Assembly (NCBI GenBank): GCA_902798545.1
Contig: CADBWQ010000021.1
Span: 1-44,512 of the forward strand
Source: Oscillospiraceae bacterium
Lineage (GTDB): Bacteria; Bacillota; Clostridia; Oscillospirales; Oscillospiraceae
DNA length: 44,512 nucleotides
Direction: 5' to 3'
The notes beneath the pieces were generated by a model, which was not told where the DNA came from, searched no databases, and saw nothing but the letters and a program-made list of their open reading frames with translations. How positions within the stretch are numbered: position 1 is the first letter of the stretch; each line of letters opens with the position of its first letter. This document shows positions 24,959 to 34,306 of the stretch, in pieces. The position numbers and the translations under genes were made by a program.

Positions 24959-25554
24959 CTGGGAAAGGAAATCTGATTATACTCTCGGGCCCCTCTGGAT
25001 CGGGTAAAAGCACGGTGGTGTTTCGCGCGATCGAAGAGCGCAGTGACATTTGCTTTTCGACATCCGTGACCACGCGTAGTCCACGCGCGGGTGAGGTACA
25101 TGGCAGGGAATACTTCTTCATTGATCAGAAACGCTTCGATGAGATGGTTGCAAATGATGAACTTCTGGAGCATGCAACCTATGTGAACCATTCTTATGGA
25201 ACACCGAGGAATTATGTCGAAGAGCAGTTGGAGAACGGAATGAACGTCATTCTCGACATCGAGATCCAGGGAGCCCGGCAGGTGCATGAAAAAATGCCGG
25301 AGGCTATCACGATTTTCATAATGCCGCCCTCCATGGAGGAGCTGAGAAGAAGACTTGAGTCCCGCGGGACGGATACGCAGGAAACGATCGAAGCAAGAAT
25401 CGCAAGAGCCAGACATGAAATCCAGGAAGCGGATTTCTATGATTACCTGATTGTCAACGACAATCTGGACTTAGCGGCAAAGGAATTCAGCGCAATTCTG
25501 ACCGCAGCGCAGTGTCGTTTTGACAAAGAGCTTGCAGCAAAGCTCGTAAAATAA
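24955..25554 (+). CDS. gmk: Guanylate kinase
   Basis: Phosphorylates GMP to GDP with ATP, in the cytoplasm. The 199-residue length is normal. LSGPSGSGKSTV (P-loop, about residues 9-17), SVTTRSPRAGEVHGREYFF (GMP-binding), and EHATYVNHSYGTP are the family motifs, and DIEIQGARQV follows. Part of the operon, coupled to remA by a 4-bp overlap and followed by rpoZ after 47 bp. Confidence 0.97.
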   Translation: MTGKGNLIILSGPSGSGKSTVVFRAIEERSDICFSTSVTTRSPRAGEVHGREYFFIDQKRFDEMVANDELLEHATYVNHSYGTPRNYVEEQLENGMNVILDIEIQGARQVHEKMPEAITIFIMPPSMEELRRRLESRGTDTQETIEARIARARHEIQEADFYDYLIVNDNLDLAAKEFSAILTAAQCRFDKELAAKLVK

Positions 25555-25601
25555 AAGACTACAAAAACAGCAAATTAAATTGAAAAGGAAATGATACCAT
25601 T

Positions 25602-25790
25602 ATGATGCTCTATCCACCGGTAGCAGAACTCGTCGAAAAGGTCGGCAGCCGTTATCAACTAGTTAATCTCGTTGCCAGACGTGCCAGGACCCTATCTGCC
25701 GAAGCAGAAGAACATAAAATCTCTCTGGAAAAAAAGCCTGTTTCCACCGCGATTGACGAAGTATATACCGGGAAACTGACCATTCACTGA
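25602..25790 (+). CDS. rpoZ: RNA polymerase omega subunit
   Basis: A 62-residue protein that helps assemble RNA polymerase. LVEKVGSRYQLVNLVARRAR is the conserved helix that clamps the beta' C-terminus. It is at the short end of the family. AAGGAAATG precedes the ATG. The expected neighbour coaBC is missing; priA starts 7 bp after its stop. Confidence 0.9.
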   Translation: MMLYPPVAELVEKVGSRYQLVNLVARRARTLSAEAEEHKISLEKKPVSTAIDEVYTGKLTIH

Positions 25791-25797
25791 CCATCGC

Positions 25798-28044
25798 ATG
25801 TTCGCCAAAATTGCAGTTTCCCCGGTAACCTATGCCATCGACAAGCCCTATGACTATAAGATCCCGGAAGCGTATTCGAATTGTGTCTTGCCCGGATCCC
25901 GAGTTTTTGTGCCGTTTGGAAAAGGAAACCGTGTGGCGGAAGGGATTGTCCTCTCTGTAGATGAGGAGAGTGCATATCCCGATTGCAAGGAGATTCTACG
26001 CCCTGCGGATAAAGAGCCGCTTCTCACGAAAGATCAGCTGAGATTGGCACTCTTTATGCGAGAGAGATACTTCTGCACGGTATATGACGCTGTCAGGGTG
26101 ATGCTTCCGGCAGGTCTATGGTTTGATAAATCCGGCAGGCAAAAAGCACGTGACAAAACCAGAGAGATGGTTCGACTGGCGATTCCCGCCGAGGATGCTG
26201 CGGCCTTCGTGGACAACAAACGCAAAAAAGCTCCAAGACAGGCTGAGGTCATGGATCTGCTATGCAGCTTTGAAATGCTCTCGGCTCTGGATCTAATGCA
26301 GTTTACAGGCGCAGGAAAGGAGACGCTCAAATCACTTGCAAACCAAGGATTGATTGAGATCTACCGGCAGGAGGTCCTGCGCAGATCTGTGCGGGTACAG
26401 GAATGTGCCGTACCTCTTCCGATTCTGAACGACGAACAGGCGAACGCACTCTCGGCGATCCGCAAACAGATGACAACAGATGGGCAGAGCGGTGTCTGTC
26501 TGCTCTCTGGTGTTACCGGAAGTGGGAAAACCAGCGTCTATGCACATTTAATTGCTCAGATGCTTTCAGAGGGTCAGGGGGCCATCTTGCTCGTGCCGGA
26601 GATCGCGCTGACGCCACAGATGCTTTCTGTCTTTTCCTCCTGGTTCGGAGACCAAGTAGCAATTCTGCACAGTGGACTTTCCGTAGGTGAGCGCTATGAC
26701 GAGTGGAAGCGTATCCGGCGAGGGGATGCCCGGCTGGTAATCGGAACGAGGAGTGCAGTTTTTTCCCCTATTCCATATCTCGGCCTTGTAATCATCGACG
26801 AGGAACAGGAGGACAGCTATCGTTCGGAATCTGTTCCACGCTATGATACCAGAGAGGTGGCCCGCTTCCGCTGCCTGCAGGAAAAGGCCTTCCTTATTCT
26901 GGGGTCGGCGACCCCGGACATCACAACACGATACCTTGCACAGTGCGGTGAATATGGCTATCACCGGCTTGCGCACCGGTTCAATGAAAAACCGCTCCCG
27001 TCTGTTCGAATCGTGGACATGAAGAAGGAACTGCTTCAGGGGAATACATCGGATCTGAGCATGCCTCTGAAGGAAGCTATTCTCAGTCGGATTGAGAAAG
27101 GTGAACAGTCTATTCTCTTTCTGAACCGGCGCGGAACGAACAAGCTGGTTACCTGCCCGGAGTGTGGCTTTATTTACCGTTGTCCGCATTGCTCGGTCTC
27201 AATGACCTGGCATGCAAACCGACGCCGGATGATCTGCCACTATTGCGGGACGTGGCAGGTCCTGGATCCAGGCTGCCCAAACTGTGGTGGGAAGCTCAGT
27301 TTCTTTGGCACCGGGACCCAGCGCCTTGCCGAAGAACTGCAGGAAGAATTTCCGGGAACGGAGATCCTGCGTGTGGATGCAGATTCTGTGAGTCCACTAG
27401 GCTCGCATCAGATCCTGTTTCAGCGGTTTGTAGATGAAAAGATCCCGATTATGATCGGTACACAGATGATTGCAAAAGGTCTGAATTTCGAGAATGTAAC
27501 TCTTGTTGGGATCGTTTCTGCGGACCAGGGCCTGTATTCCAATGATTTTCGTGCTGGGGAGAAGACATTCTCCGTACTGGCGCAGGTCATCGGAAGATGC
27601 GGGCGTGGAAATAAAACGGGTGAAGCAGTGATCCAGACCTTTACGCCGGAAAACGAAATCATTTGTATGGCGGCGAGACAGGATTATGAACACTTTTATT
27701 CTGCAGAGATTGACATGCGTAGAGTACAGAATGCACCGCCTTTTTTCAACTGGGTTGCACTATCCGCCTCCGGTGGGAAAGAAGAGCAGGTTTTTCGCTC
27801 TCTTCAGACCTGCCGTCAGATGCTGGAGAAACTGCTTGCGCAGAATGACGAACATGCGGAGCTGATGGGACCGATCCCATTTCCAGTCGTCAAGGTTAGT
27901 GACCGGTTTCGGTTCCGGATTCAGATACGCTGCAGATTGAACAAGACCATCCGACAGATCCTATCTGCGATCCTGATTGCATGCAGCCAGGACCGGGAGA
28001 TGCGCAACGTCTATTTCTATGTAGAGAATGAGACCGGTTTTTAG
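25798..28044 (+). CDS. priA: Primosomal protein N' (replication restart helicase PriA)
   Basis: A 748-residue superfamily-2 3'-5' helicase that reloads the replisome at stalled forks. N-terminal 3'-DNA-end-binding domain (about 1-110), Walker A GVTGSGKTS at residues 238-246, motif II DEEQ at 334-337, and LGSATPDITT. The zinc-binding insertion has four paired Cys motifs: CPEC, CPHC, CHYC, CPNC. The helicase C-terminal part includes MIGTQMIAKGLNFENV and VIGRCGRG. The usual motif II in PriA is DEEH; here the His is Gln, see findings. ATG 25798 lies 7 bp after rpoZ. Confidence 0.96.
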   Translation: MFAKIAVSPVTYAIDKPYDYKIPEAYSNCVLPGSRVFVPFGKGNRVAEGIVLSVDEESAYPDCKEILRPADKEPLLTKDQLRLALFMRERYFCTVYDAVRVMLPAGLWFDKSGRQKARDKTREMVRLAIPAEDAAAFVDNKRKKAPRQAEVMDLLCSFEMLSALDLMQFTGAGKETLKSLANQGLIEIYRQEVLRRSVRVQECAVPLPILNDEQANALSAIRKQMTTDGQSGVCLLSGVTGSGKTSVYAHLIAQMLSEGQGAILLVPEIALTPQMLSVFSSWFGDQVAILHSGLSVGERYDEWKRIRRGDARLVIGTRSAVFSPIPYLGLVIIDEEQEDSYRSESVPRYDTREVARFRCLQEKAFLILGSATPDITTRYLAQCGEYGYHRLAHRFNEKPLPSVRIVDMKKELLQGNTSDLSMPLKEAILSRIEKGEQSILFLNRRGTNKLVTCPECGFIYRCPHCSVSMTWHANRRRMICHYCGTWQVLDPGCPNCGGKLSFFGTGTQRLAEELQEEFPGTEILRVDADSVSPLGSHQILFQRFVDEKIPIMIGTQMIAKGLNFENVTLVGIVSADQGLYSNDFRAGEKTFSVLAQVIGRCGRGNKTGEAVIQTFTPENEIICMAARQDYEHFYSAEIDMRRVQNAPPFFNWVALSASGGKEEQVFRSLQTCRQMLEKLLAQNDEHAELMGPIPFPVVKVSDRFRFRIQIRCRLNKTIRQILSAILIACSQDREMRNVYFYVENETGF

Positions 28045-28088
28045 GCGGATGGAATCATATGGATTATTGAAGACAAAGGAGTTTATGA

Positions 28089-28601
28089 ATGGCTCTCCGA
28101 AATATACTGACCGAGGAAGACCCGACTCTGACCAGAAAATGCAGAGTTGTGACAGATTTTAATCCCAGACTGCATCAACTGTTGGACGATATGGCAGAGA
28201 CCCTGGAGCAGGCGGACGGTGTTGGGCTTGCCGCACCGCAGGTCGGCGTGCTGCGCCGGGCCGTTCTTGTTCTGGAGACCAATGTGCCCGAGGGCAGTGA
28301 ACCCTATTTGATCGAACTTATCAACCCTGAGATCATCGAATCAAGTGGAGAACAACATGAACCGGAAGGCTGCCTCAGCGTACCGGGACAGTATGGCATC
28401 GTTTCCAGACCTGCTTTTGTAAAGGTCAAAGCACAGAACCGGTTCGGCGAGGTTTTTGAGGTTACAGGGACCGGCCTGACTGCTCGGTGTTTTGCGCACG
28501 AGATTGACCACCTCGATGGTATCGTCTTTACTTCAAAGTGTGAGCGCATGCTCACTGAAGAGGAACTCCAGGCAACACGGGAACTCGATGCGGAGGATTG
28601 A
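28089..28601 (+). CDS. def: Peptide deformylase
   Basis: Removes the formyl group from nascent proteins, at the ribosome exit. The 170-residue protein shows all three metal-site motifs: GVGLAAPQVG (from residue 44), EGCLSVPG (Cys95) and HEIDH (His137, Glu138, His141). SD AAAGGAG. The TGA stop is followed after 1 bp by the fmt start, with CGGAGG inside the end of def, so the two are coupled in translation, as expected for the formyl-Met cycle. Confidence 0.97.
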   Translation: MALRNILTEEDPTLTRKCRVVTDFNPRLHQLLDDMAETLEQADGVGLAAPQVGVLRRAVLVLETNVPEGSEPYLIELINPEIIESSGEQHEPEGCLSVPGQYGIVSRPAFVKVKAQNRFGEVFEVTGTGLTARCFAHEIDHLDGIVFTSKCERMLTEEELQATRELDAED

Positions 28602-28602
28602 G

Positions 28603-29520
28603 ATGAAAGTAATCTTCATGGGTACGCCGGACTTTGCCGAGGCTTCACTGGAGCGCCTGATTGCAGATGGATTTGAGGTCTGTGCGGTATATACACAGCC
28701 CGATAAAGCACGTGGCAGAGGAATGCAGACCAGCTTTTCGCCGGTGAAGGACTGTGCGATTCGGCATGGAATCCCGGTCTTTCAGCCGGATACATTCCGT
28801 GACCCGGAGGTCATTCGAGAACTTCGAGCGTTCTCCGCAGATATCATTGCCGTTGTGGCATACGGAAAGCTTCTGCCTGATGATGTCCTGAACGCTGCGT
28901 CAAAAGGCGCGGTGAACCTTCACGGGTCTCTGTTACCGAAATACCGCGGGGCAGCGCCAATCCAGTGGGCTGTGTTGAACGGCGATACTGTTACCGGCGT
29001 TTCCACATTCCATCTCGTCCGTGAGATGGATGCAGGGGACATCATCTATGAAGCAGAGCTGGAGATCGGAGAGACGGAGACATCAGGGGAACTGTATGAT
29101 CGTCTGAAGGTGCTTGGCGCCGAACTCCTCTCCAGAACACTCCGTGACATCGACCTGGGCATTGCGCCGAGACGGCCGCAAAACCATCAGGAAGCCACTT
29201 ATGTTACCAGACTGGGAAAAGAACTCAGCCCAATTGACTGGAATCACAGCCCAAGAGAGATACGGAAGTGGATCTATGGCCTGCAACCCTGGCCGGTAGC
29301 GACTATGGAACTGGAAGGACAGACGGTGAAGGTTTTCAGCGCCGAATACAGCGATGGACATACCGAATCTGCTCCCGGAACCATTCTTTCCGCAACAGAC
29401 CGTGGGATTGAGATTGCCTGCGCCGACGGTGCCAGCCTTCTGATCACTGAGCTACAGCTGCCAGGGAAGAAGAGGATGAAAACCGCAGACTTTCTTCGAG
29501 GGCATCGCCTGAAGCTGTGA
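28603..29520 (+). CDS. fmt: Methionyl-tRNA formyltransferase
   Basis: Formylates initiator Met-tRNA with 10-formyl-THF, completing the cycle begun by peptide deformylase. The 305-residue length is normal. VIFMGTPDFA at the N-terminus, LHGSLLPKYRGAAPIQWA (catalytic His and Asn region) and TGVSTFHLVREMDAGDII are family motifs; the C-terminal OB-fold contains PGTILSA. ATG 28603 is fixed by CGGAGG at 28591-28596; the longer frame from 28492 would overlap def out of frame. Confidence 0.97.
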   Translation: MKVIFMGTPDFAEASLERLIADGFEVCAVYTQPDKARGRGMQTSFSPVKDCAIRHGIPVFQPDTFRDPEVIRELRAFSADIIAVVAYGKLLPDDVLNAASKGAVNLHGSLLPKYRGAAPIQWAVLNGDTVTGVSTFHLVREMDAGDIIYEAELEIGETETSGELYDRLKVLGAELLSRTLRDIDLGIAPRRPQNHQEATYVTRLGKELSPIDWNHSPREIRKWIYGLQPWPVATMELEGQTVKVFSAEYSDGHTESAPGTILSATDRGIEIACADGASLLITELQLPGKKRMKTADFLRGHRLKL

Positions 29521-30836
29521 GTACAGAGAATCCTTATGGAAAGAACGGGTCCGGCCAAAAACAGCAGGTCTCTCAGGCTCGCACTGGTGCTCTGCATGCT
29601 TTACAGAGTTACCGACTGAAGAATATTCTGCCGGAGACGATTAACTGTGATCGGGAAGATGACTCCAGACTGGCAGAACGGATATTTTTCGGCGTCCTGC
29701 AGAACGAGCGGTTTCTTGATCACTGCCTTTCGGGCTTCCTGCATACTTCGAAAACACATCCGCGTGTGATGGATCTCCTGCGGATGTCTGCCTATCAGAT
29801 CATGTTTCTGGATCGGGTACCGGATTCCGCCGCAGTAAATGACGCGGTAATGATTTGCAGAGCGTCAAGGCAAAGCTTCGCTTGCGGCATGGTGAATGCC
29901 GTTCTGCGCAAGATCAGTGCTGAAAAGACGAAGCTGTTTCAGGCTAATCTGGACCCTTCAGTTCGATACAGTCACCCGGACTGGCTTGTCCTGCAGATGA
30001 TGCAGGAGCATGACGAGGCATTTACCAGGTCCTGGCTGGAAGGAAATCAGTCCGTTCCGGAGCTCTGCCTTCAGATAAATACCAGACTTATTTCTCTGGA
30101 AGCGTACCTGGATCTGTTGCATAAGAAAAAGGTTCAACCACTTTCTGTCAGGGAAGATTTTCCTTCCGTCAGGATTCCAGCCTGCCGTGTTGATACTCTT
30201 CCGGGATATCGGGAGGGACTCTTCTATGTCCAGGACGATGCGGCTCGGGCTTCCATTCACTGCATTGGACTTCAGCCTGGAATGCGCGTGCTCGATGCAT
30301 GTGCGGCTCCCGGCGGGAAGAGTATGGCTGCCGTTCTGGATGGTGCCGAGGTGCTGTCCTGCGATATCAATTCATCCAGATTGAAACGATGCAGAGAGAA
30401 CTATGAGCGTCTTGGGTTCAGAATTGAGACCAGAGTGATGGACGCCGCGGAATTCTGTTACGAATTCGAGGGCGAGTTTGACGCCGTGATCGCAGATGTG
30501 CCGTGTTCCGGCACCGGTGTTATTCGCAGGCATCCGGAAATCCGTCGACGTACTTATACGGAAGTCAGGGAGCTGCTCCCCCTGCAGCGAGCGATTCTGT
30601 GCAATCTTTCACGCTATGTCCGCCGCGGCGGAATCCTGTTGTATTCGACATGTTCGGTGCTCAGAGAAGAAGATGAAGCACAGGTAAATGTCTTTCTTGA
30701 GACACACCCTGATTTCAGTGCAGTGCCGATTTGCTGTGATGGGTTCGACTGCAGCAACGGAATGCTGCGCTCATGGACACACCAGAACGGAAATGACGGT
30801 TTTTTTGCAGCGAAGATGGTAAGAAAACATGACTGA
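29517..30836 (+). CDS. rsmB: 16S rRNA (cytosine-967-C5)-methyltransferase
   Basis: A 439-residue enzyme that methylates C967 of 16S rRNA with SAM. The N-terminal NusB-like RNA-binding domain (about 1-150) is followed by the methyltransferase domain with CAAPGGKSMAAVLDG (SAM loop), ADVPCSGTGVIRRHPEIRR with the release Cys, and YSTCSVL with the catalytic Cys. GTG 29517 overlaps the fmt stop; no good SD is visible, so reading may depend on coupling. It overlaps rlmN by 8 bp. Confidence 0.95.
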   Translation: MSTENPYGKNGSGQKQQVSQARTGALHALQSYRLKNILPETINCDREDDSRLAERIFFGVLQNERFLDHCLSGFLHTSKTHPRVMDLLRMSAYQIMFLDRVPDSAAVNDAVMICRASRQSFACGMVNAVLRKISAEKTKLFQANLDPSVRYSHPDWLVLQMMQEHDEAFTRSWLEGNQSVPELCLQINTRLISLEAYLDLLHKKKVQPLSVREDFPSVRIPACRVDTLPGYREGLFYVQDDAARASIHCIGLQPGMRVLDACAAPGGKSMAAVLDGAEVLSCDINSSRLKRCRENYERLGFRIETRVMDAAEFCYEFEGEFDAVIADVPCSGTGVIRRHPEIRRRTYTEVRELLPLQRAILCNLSRYVRRGGILLYSTCSVLREEDEAQVNVFLETHPDFSAVPICCDGFDCSNGMLRSWTHQNGNDGFFAAKMVRKHD

Positions 30837-31851
30837 TATTCTATCTCTCATGCCGGAGGAACTAAAACAGCAGATTAGCGATCTGGGACTTCCGGCATAT
30901 CGTTCAAAGCAGATTTCGGAATGGCTGACAAGGGGCTGCCGAGACTTTTCGGAAATGACCAATCTTCCGAAAACACTCCGAGAAGTGCTTCAAGAGCACT
31001 TTGAGCTATATGCGCCCAAAATGTTGCGCCAACAGATCTCCAGAGAAGACGGAACGAAAAAGTTTCTATGGGGCCTCGTGGACGGAAATTCCGTGGAAAC
31101 TGTATTTATGCGCTATCATTATGGCAATTCGGTCTGCATTTCCAGCCAGGTCGGCTGCCGTCAGGGTTGCAGCTTCTGTGCGTCAACCATCGGCGGACTG
31201 GTCCGAAACCTTACGCCGGGAGAAATGATCAATGAGGTTCTGTTTACAGAACAGGCAGCCGGTGACCGTGTTTCGAATATCGTCCTGATGGGGATCGGTG
31301 AGCCACTGGACAATCTGGAGAACGTACTTCGCTTCCTTCACCTGATCAGTCATTCGGAAGGAAGGAACATCGGACTGCGACATATTACACTCTCCACATG
31401 TGGCCTGCCGGAAGGGATAGAACGGCTGGCAGAGGAGAAACTGCCCATTACCCTGGCGCTGTCTCTTCACGCACCGGAGGATGCGCTTCGATCCAGAATC
31501 ATGCCGTCGAACCGCGGCATCGATAAAGTCATGCGTGCCTGCAGGCACTATGTTGATCAGACGGGTAGAAGAATCTCCTTTGAATACTCAATGATACGCG
31601 AAACCAACGACAGCACGCAGCAGGCTGCCGAGCTTGCTGGGCTTGCAAAGAGTATCGGTGCGCACGTGAATCTGATACCGTTGAATTATGTAGAAGAGCG
31701 CGGTATGCTGCCCTCTACTCCAGAGACGATCCGTGCGTTCCAGAAAGTGTTGGAGGACAGCGGCGTCACGGTTTCAGTGCGGCGACGCCTTGGGAGTGAT
31801 ATCGATGCCTCCTGCGGCCAGCTTCGGCGCAAATTTCAGAAGCATGTGTAG
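30829..31851 (+). CDS. rlmN: Dual-specificity 23S rRNA A2503 / tRNA A37 methyltransferase
   Basis: A 340-residue radical-SAM enzyme. Cys110-x3-Cys114-x2-Cys117 (GCRQGCSFCA) binds the [4Fe-4S] cluster. GIGEPLDNLENVLRF and ISFEYSMIRETNDS are RlmN motifs. The C-terminal SDIDASCGQLR carries the methyl-carrying Cys at about residue 329, the pair to the one after the cluster. It starts inside the end of rsmB and is followed by the phosphatase gene. Confidence 0.97.
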   Translation: MTDILSLMPEELKQQISDLGLPAYRSKQISEWLTRGCRDFSEMTNLPKTLREVLQEHFELYAPKMLRQQISREDGTKKFLWGLVDGNSVETVFMRYHYGNSVCISSQVGCRQGCSFCASTIGGLVRNLTPGEMINEVLFTEQAAGDRVSNIVLMGIGEPLDNLENVLRFLHLISHSEGRNIGLRHITLSTCGLPEGIERLAEEKLPITLALSLHAPEDALRSRIMPSNRGIDKVMRACRHYVDQTGRRISFEYSMIRETNDSTQQAAELAGLAKSIGAHVNLIPLNYVEERGMLPSTPETIRAFQKVLEDSGVTVSVRRRLGSDIDASCGQLRRKFQKHV

Positions 31852-31861
31852 GTGAGATTTG

Positions 31862-32602
31862 GTGAATTGCTTTGGGCTGACAGACAAGGGAAGAACAAGA
31901 CCGGAGAACCAGGACAGCTTTTTGATTGAAGACTGTGAAAAAGCATCCTGCTCGATTCTTGCGCTCTGTGACGGTATGGGCGGGGCAAATGCCGGCGGCT
32001 TGGCCAGTCAGCTGTCTGCCAAAGCGTTTGTCAACCATGTTTATCATCATCTCTCTACGTTCCCGACCCGTCTCTCCGATTATCCTCGTGTCATGCTGGA
32101 AGCCTGTGATGAAGCCAACGGTGTCGCCTGGGCATATTCTCAGTTCGGTGATCATCTGACGGGAATGGGCACAACGCTTGTGGCTGCAGTGCTTCGACGT
32201 AATGGCTCCGGTTATGTGTTGAATGTCGGGGACAGTCGCGCTTATCATCTGCACCGTCACACGCTTAGGCAGATTTCCCGTGACCACTCACTGGTCGAAG
32301 AACTGCTCGAGGCAGGCATCATCACGCCGGAGCAGGCCCTACATCATCCACAGAAGAATGTGATTACCCGTGCACTTGGATCTGATCAGGATGTCACGGC
32401 AGACACTTTCGAAGTGAATCTGGGACCTGGGGATTGTCTCCTCCTTTGTTCGGACGGACTGTCCAATATTGTACCGGAGGATGAGATCACCGCTGTCCTG
32501 AACGATTCTTCGACGGCTGAAGCCGCCTGCCGGGATCTGATGGAGCTCGCTTTGTCACGCGGCGCGCCTGATAATGTTACAATAGTCGTATGGAAGAGAT
32601 AG
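31862..32602 (+). CDS. prpC: PP2C-family Ser/Thr protein phosphatase
   Basis: A 246-residue metal-dependent phosphatase. ALCDGMGGANAGG (metal Asp-Gly), GMGTTLVAAVL, LNVGDSRAYHL, ITRALG and GAPDNVTIVVWK are PP2C signatures. It reverses phosphorylation by the PASTA kinase next to it. GTG 31862 follows AGGTGA (31850-31855) by 6 nt; a TTG three bases earlier is possible. The kinase ATG follows the phosphatase TAG after 2 bp, and the kinase SD lies inside the phosphatase gene, so expression of the pair is linked. Confidence 0.95.
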   Translation: MNCFGLTDKGRTRPENQDSFLIEDCEKASCSILALCDGMGGANAGGLASQLSAKAFVNHVYHHLSTFPTRLSDYPRVMLEACDEANGVAWAYSQFGDHLTGMGTTLVAAVLRRNGSGYVLNVGDSRAYHLHRHTLRQISRDHSLVEELLEAGIITPEQALHHPQKNVITRALGSDQDVTADTFEVNLGPGDCLLLCSDGLSNIVPEDEITAVLNDSSTAEAACRDLMELALSRGAPDNVTIVVWKR

Positions 32603-32604
32603 AA

Positions 32605-34275
32605 ATGAAAAAATGGCTCGGCCAGACTCTGGACGGGCGTTATGAGATTGTTTCTCTGGTCGGCGCAGGCGGTATGGCGTGGGTCTATCGGGCAACCGAT
32701 CATCGGCTCAATCGGGATGTGGCAGTGAAGATCATGAGAGAGGACGCAGCCTCGGACGAAACAGTTCGAAGCCGGTTCTGTGCGGAATCCCATGCGGTTG
32801 CCATGCTTTCGCACCCGAACATTGTAGCGGTTTATGATGTGAGTCACAGCGACGAGCTGGAGTATATTGTCATGGAACTCGTCGATGGTGTTACCCTTCT
32901 TCAATATATGGAAAAAAAGGGGCAGCTTCCATGGAACGAGGCATTGCATTTCGCAAGACAGATTGCCCGGGCACTGGCCCATGCACACAGCCGCGGAATC
33001 ATCCACCGTGATATTAAGCCGCACAATATCATGCTCCTGCGGGACGGTACCATCAAGGTGGCAGACTTCGGCATCGCAGCCCTGGAAAACGAGCTGCACG
33101 AGCAGAACGGGGAAGCTGTGGGCTCGATTCACTATATCGCACCGGAACAGGCAAGAGGTGAACTGCCGGATCCGCGCAGCGATATTTACTCTCTCGGCGT
33201 AGTCATGTTCGAGATGTTCACCGGAAGGAAACCGTATCTGGGGGACACAATCCAGGAAATTGCTGTCAAGCATATGAACGCAGATCCGCCCTCGATGACA
33301 GGCCTGAACCCGTCCCTGCCGCCGGAGCTGGAGCGTATCACGCTCAAGGCCATGTGTGCCGATCGGACAAACCGCTATCAGAATGTCACGGAAGTGGTCG
33401 ATGACATTGACCGTTTCCTATACGACAGAGAAAGTGTTTCACCTGAGAACAATACCGTGATTGATGTTCCGGAGGATGATCCGGAGGCCCGTGCGGCAAT
33501 ACGAAAGCAGCAGCACTTTCTTCGGCAGAATGCAGGGAAGGTTTCATGGCTGGCAGGAAGCTTCTTTCTGCTGCTGGGTGCAGTAGGACTGATGATTTTT
33601 CTCTGGAACTTCTGGCTTCATGATCTGTTCAATCCGGCTGTCCGCGTGACACTCCCCAATTTTCAGGGGCAGAATTACGAATCTGTATCCATGAATCCAG
33701 AGTATATCTCCACGTATTCCTTCAATGTATTGTATATGGTCGATACCGATCATGAACCCGGTACCATTCTTTCACAGTCACCAAATCCGGGCCGCAGCAT
33801 CATGATGACACCAGGTGGAGTCGAGGTGAATTTGTCTGTCGCGACCGGAGATACCGTGGCGACAGTGCCGGATGTAAGTAACATGGACTATCGGACAGCA
33901 ACCGCACTGCTGCGACAGGTTGGCCTTTACATTGAGGTCATCAATGCCTATGCTGAGACCGTCGACCGCGATCGTGTGATTCGCACCGATCCAGTGGCCG
34001 GCTCTGATGTGACAACGACATCGCTGATCTATGTGTATGTCAGCTGTGGGACAGAAAAACGGATTCTTACAGTACCGAACTTGATCGGGCTTTCGGAAGA
34101 GGCGGCCATTTCTCAGATCGAATCAAACGGCTTCAGCTATGGATGGTCACAGAAAGAGCACTCCGATCTCATGGCAGGAACGGTAATCAGTCAAAGTCTT
34201 GCCGCTTTTACAAATGAAGAGGAGCATAGCATGATTTATCTTACTGTGTCTTCCGGGCCGGAGGTGATTCCATGA
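32605..34275 (+). CDS. prkC: PASTA-domain Ser/Thr protein kinase
   Basis: A 556-residue membrane kinase. Kinase domain at about residues 10-270: VGAGGMAWVY (glycine loop), Lys42 in VAVKIM, HRDIKPHN at 134-141, DFG, and APEQARGE. A transmembrane helix occupies about 313-338 (WLAGSFFLLLGAVGLMIFLW). Outside the cell three PASTA repeats follow, beginning near VTLPNFQGQNYESV, ATVPDVSNMDYRTA and LTVPNLIGLSEEAA. PASTA kinases sense peptidoglycan fragments or lipid II. GGAAGAG at 32592-32598 precedes ATG 32605. It forms a kinase-phosphatase pair with the gene before it; rsgA follows after 31 bp. Confidence 0.97.
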   Translation: MKKWLGQTLDGRYEIVSLVGAGGMAWVYRATDHRLNRDVAVKIMREDAASDETVRSRFCAESHAVAMLSHPNIVAVYDVSHSDELEYIVMELVDGVTLLQYMEKKGQLPWNEALHFARQIARALAHAHSRGIIHRDIKPHNIMLLRDGTIKVADFGIAALENELHEQNGEAVGSIHYIAPEQARGELPDPRSDIYSLGVVMFEMFTGRKPYLGDTIQEIAVKHMNADPPSMTGLNPSLPPELERITLKAMCADRTNRYQNVTEVVDDIDRFLYDRESVSPENNTVIDVPEDDPEARAAIRKQQHFLRQNAGKVSWLAGSFFLLLGAVGLMIFLWNFWLHDLFNPAVRVTLPNFQGQNYESVSMNPEYISTYSFNVLYMVDTDHEPGTILSQSPNPGRSIMMTPGGVEVNLSVATGDTVATVPDVSNMDYRTATALLRQVGLYIEVINAYAETVDRDRVIRTDPVAGSDVTTTSLIYVYVSCGTEKRILTVPNLIGLSEEAAISQIESNGFSYGWSQKEHSDLMAGTVISQSLAAFTNEEEHSMIYLTVSSGPEVIP

Positions 34276-34306
34276 GTCGGAAGATTCCCGTCTCATCGGT
34301 CGGTTT

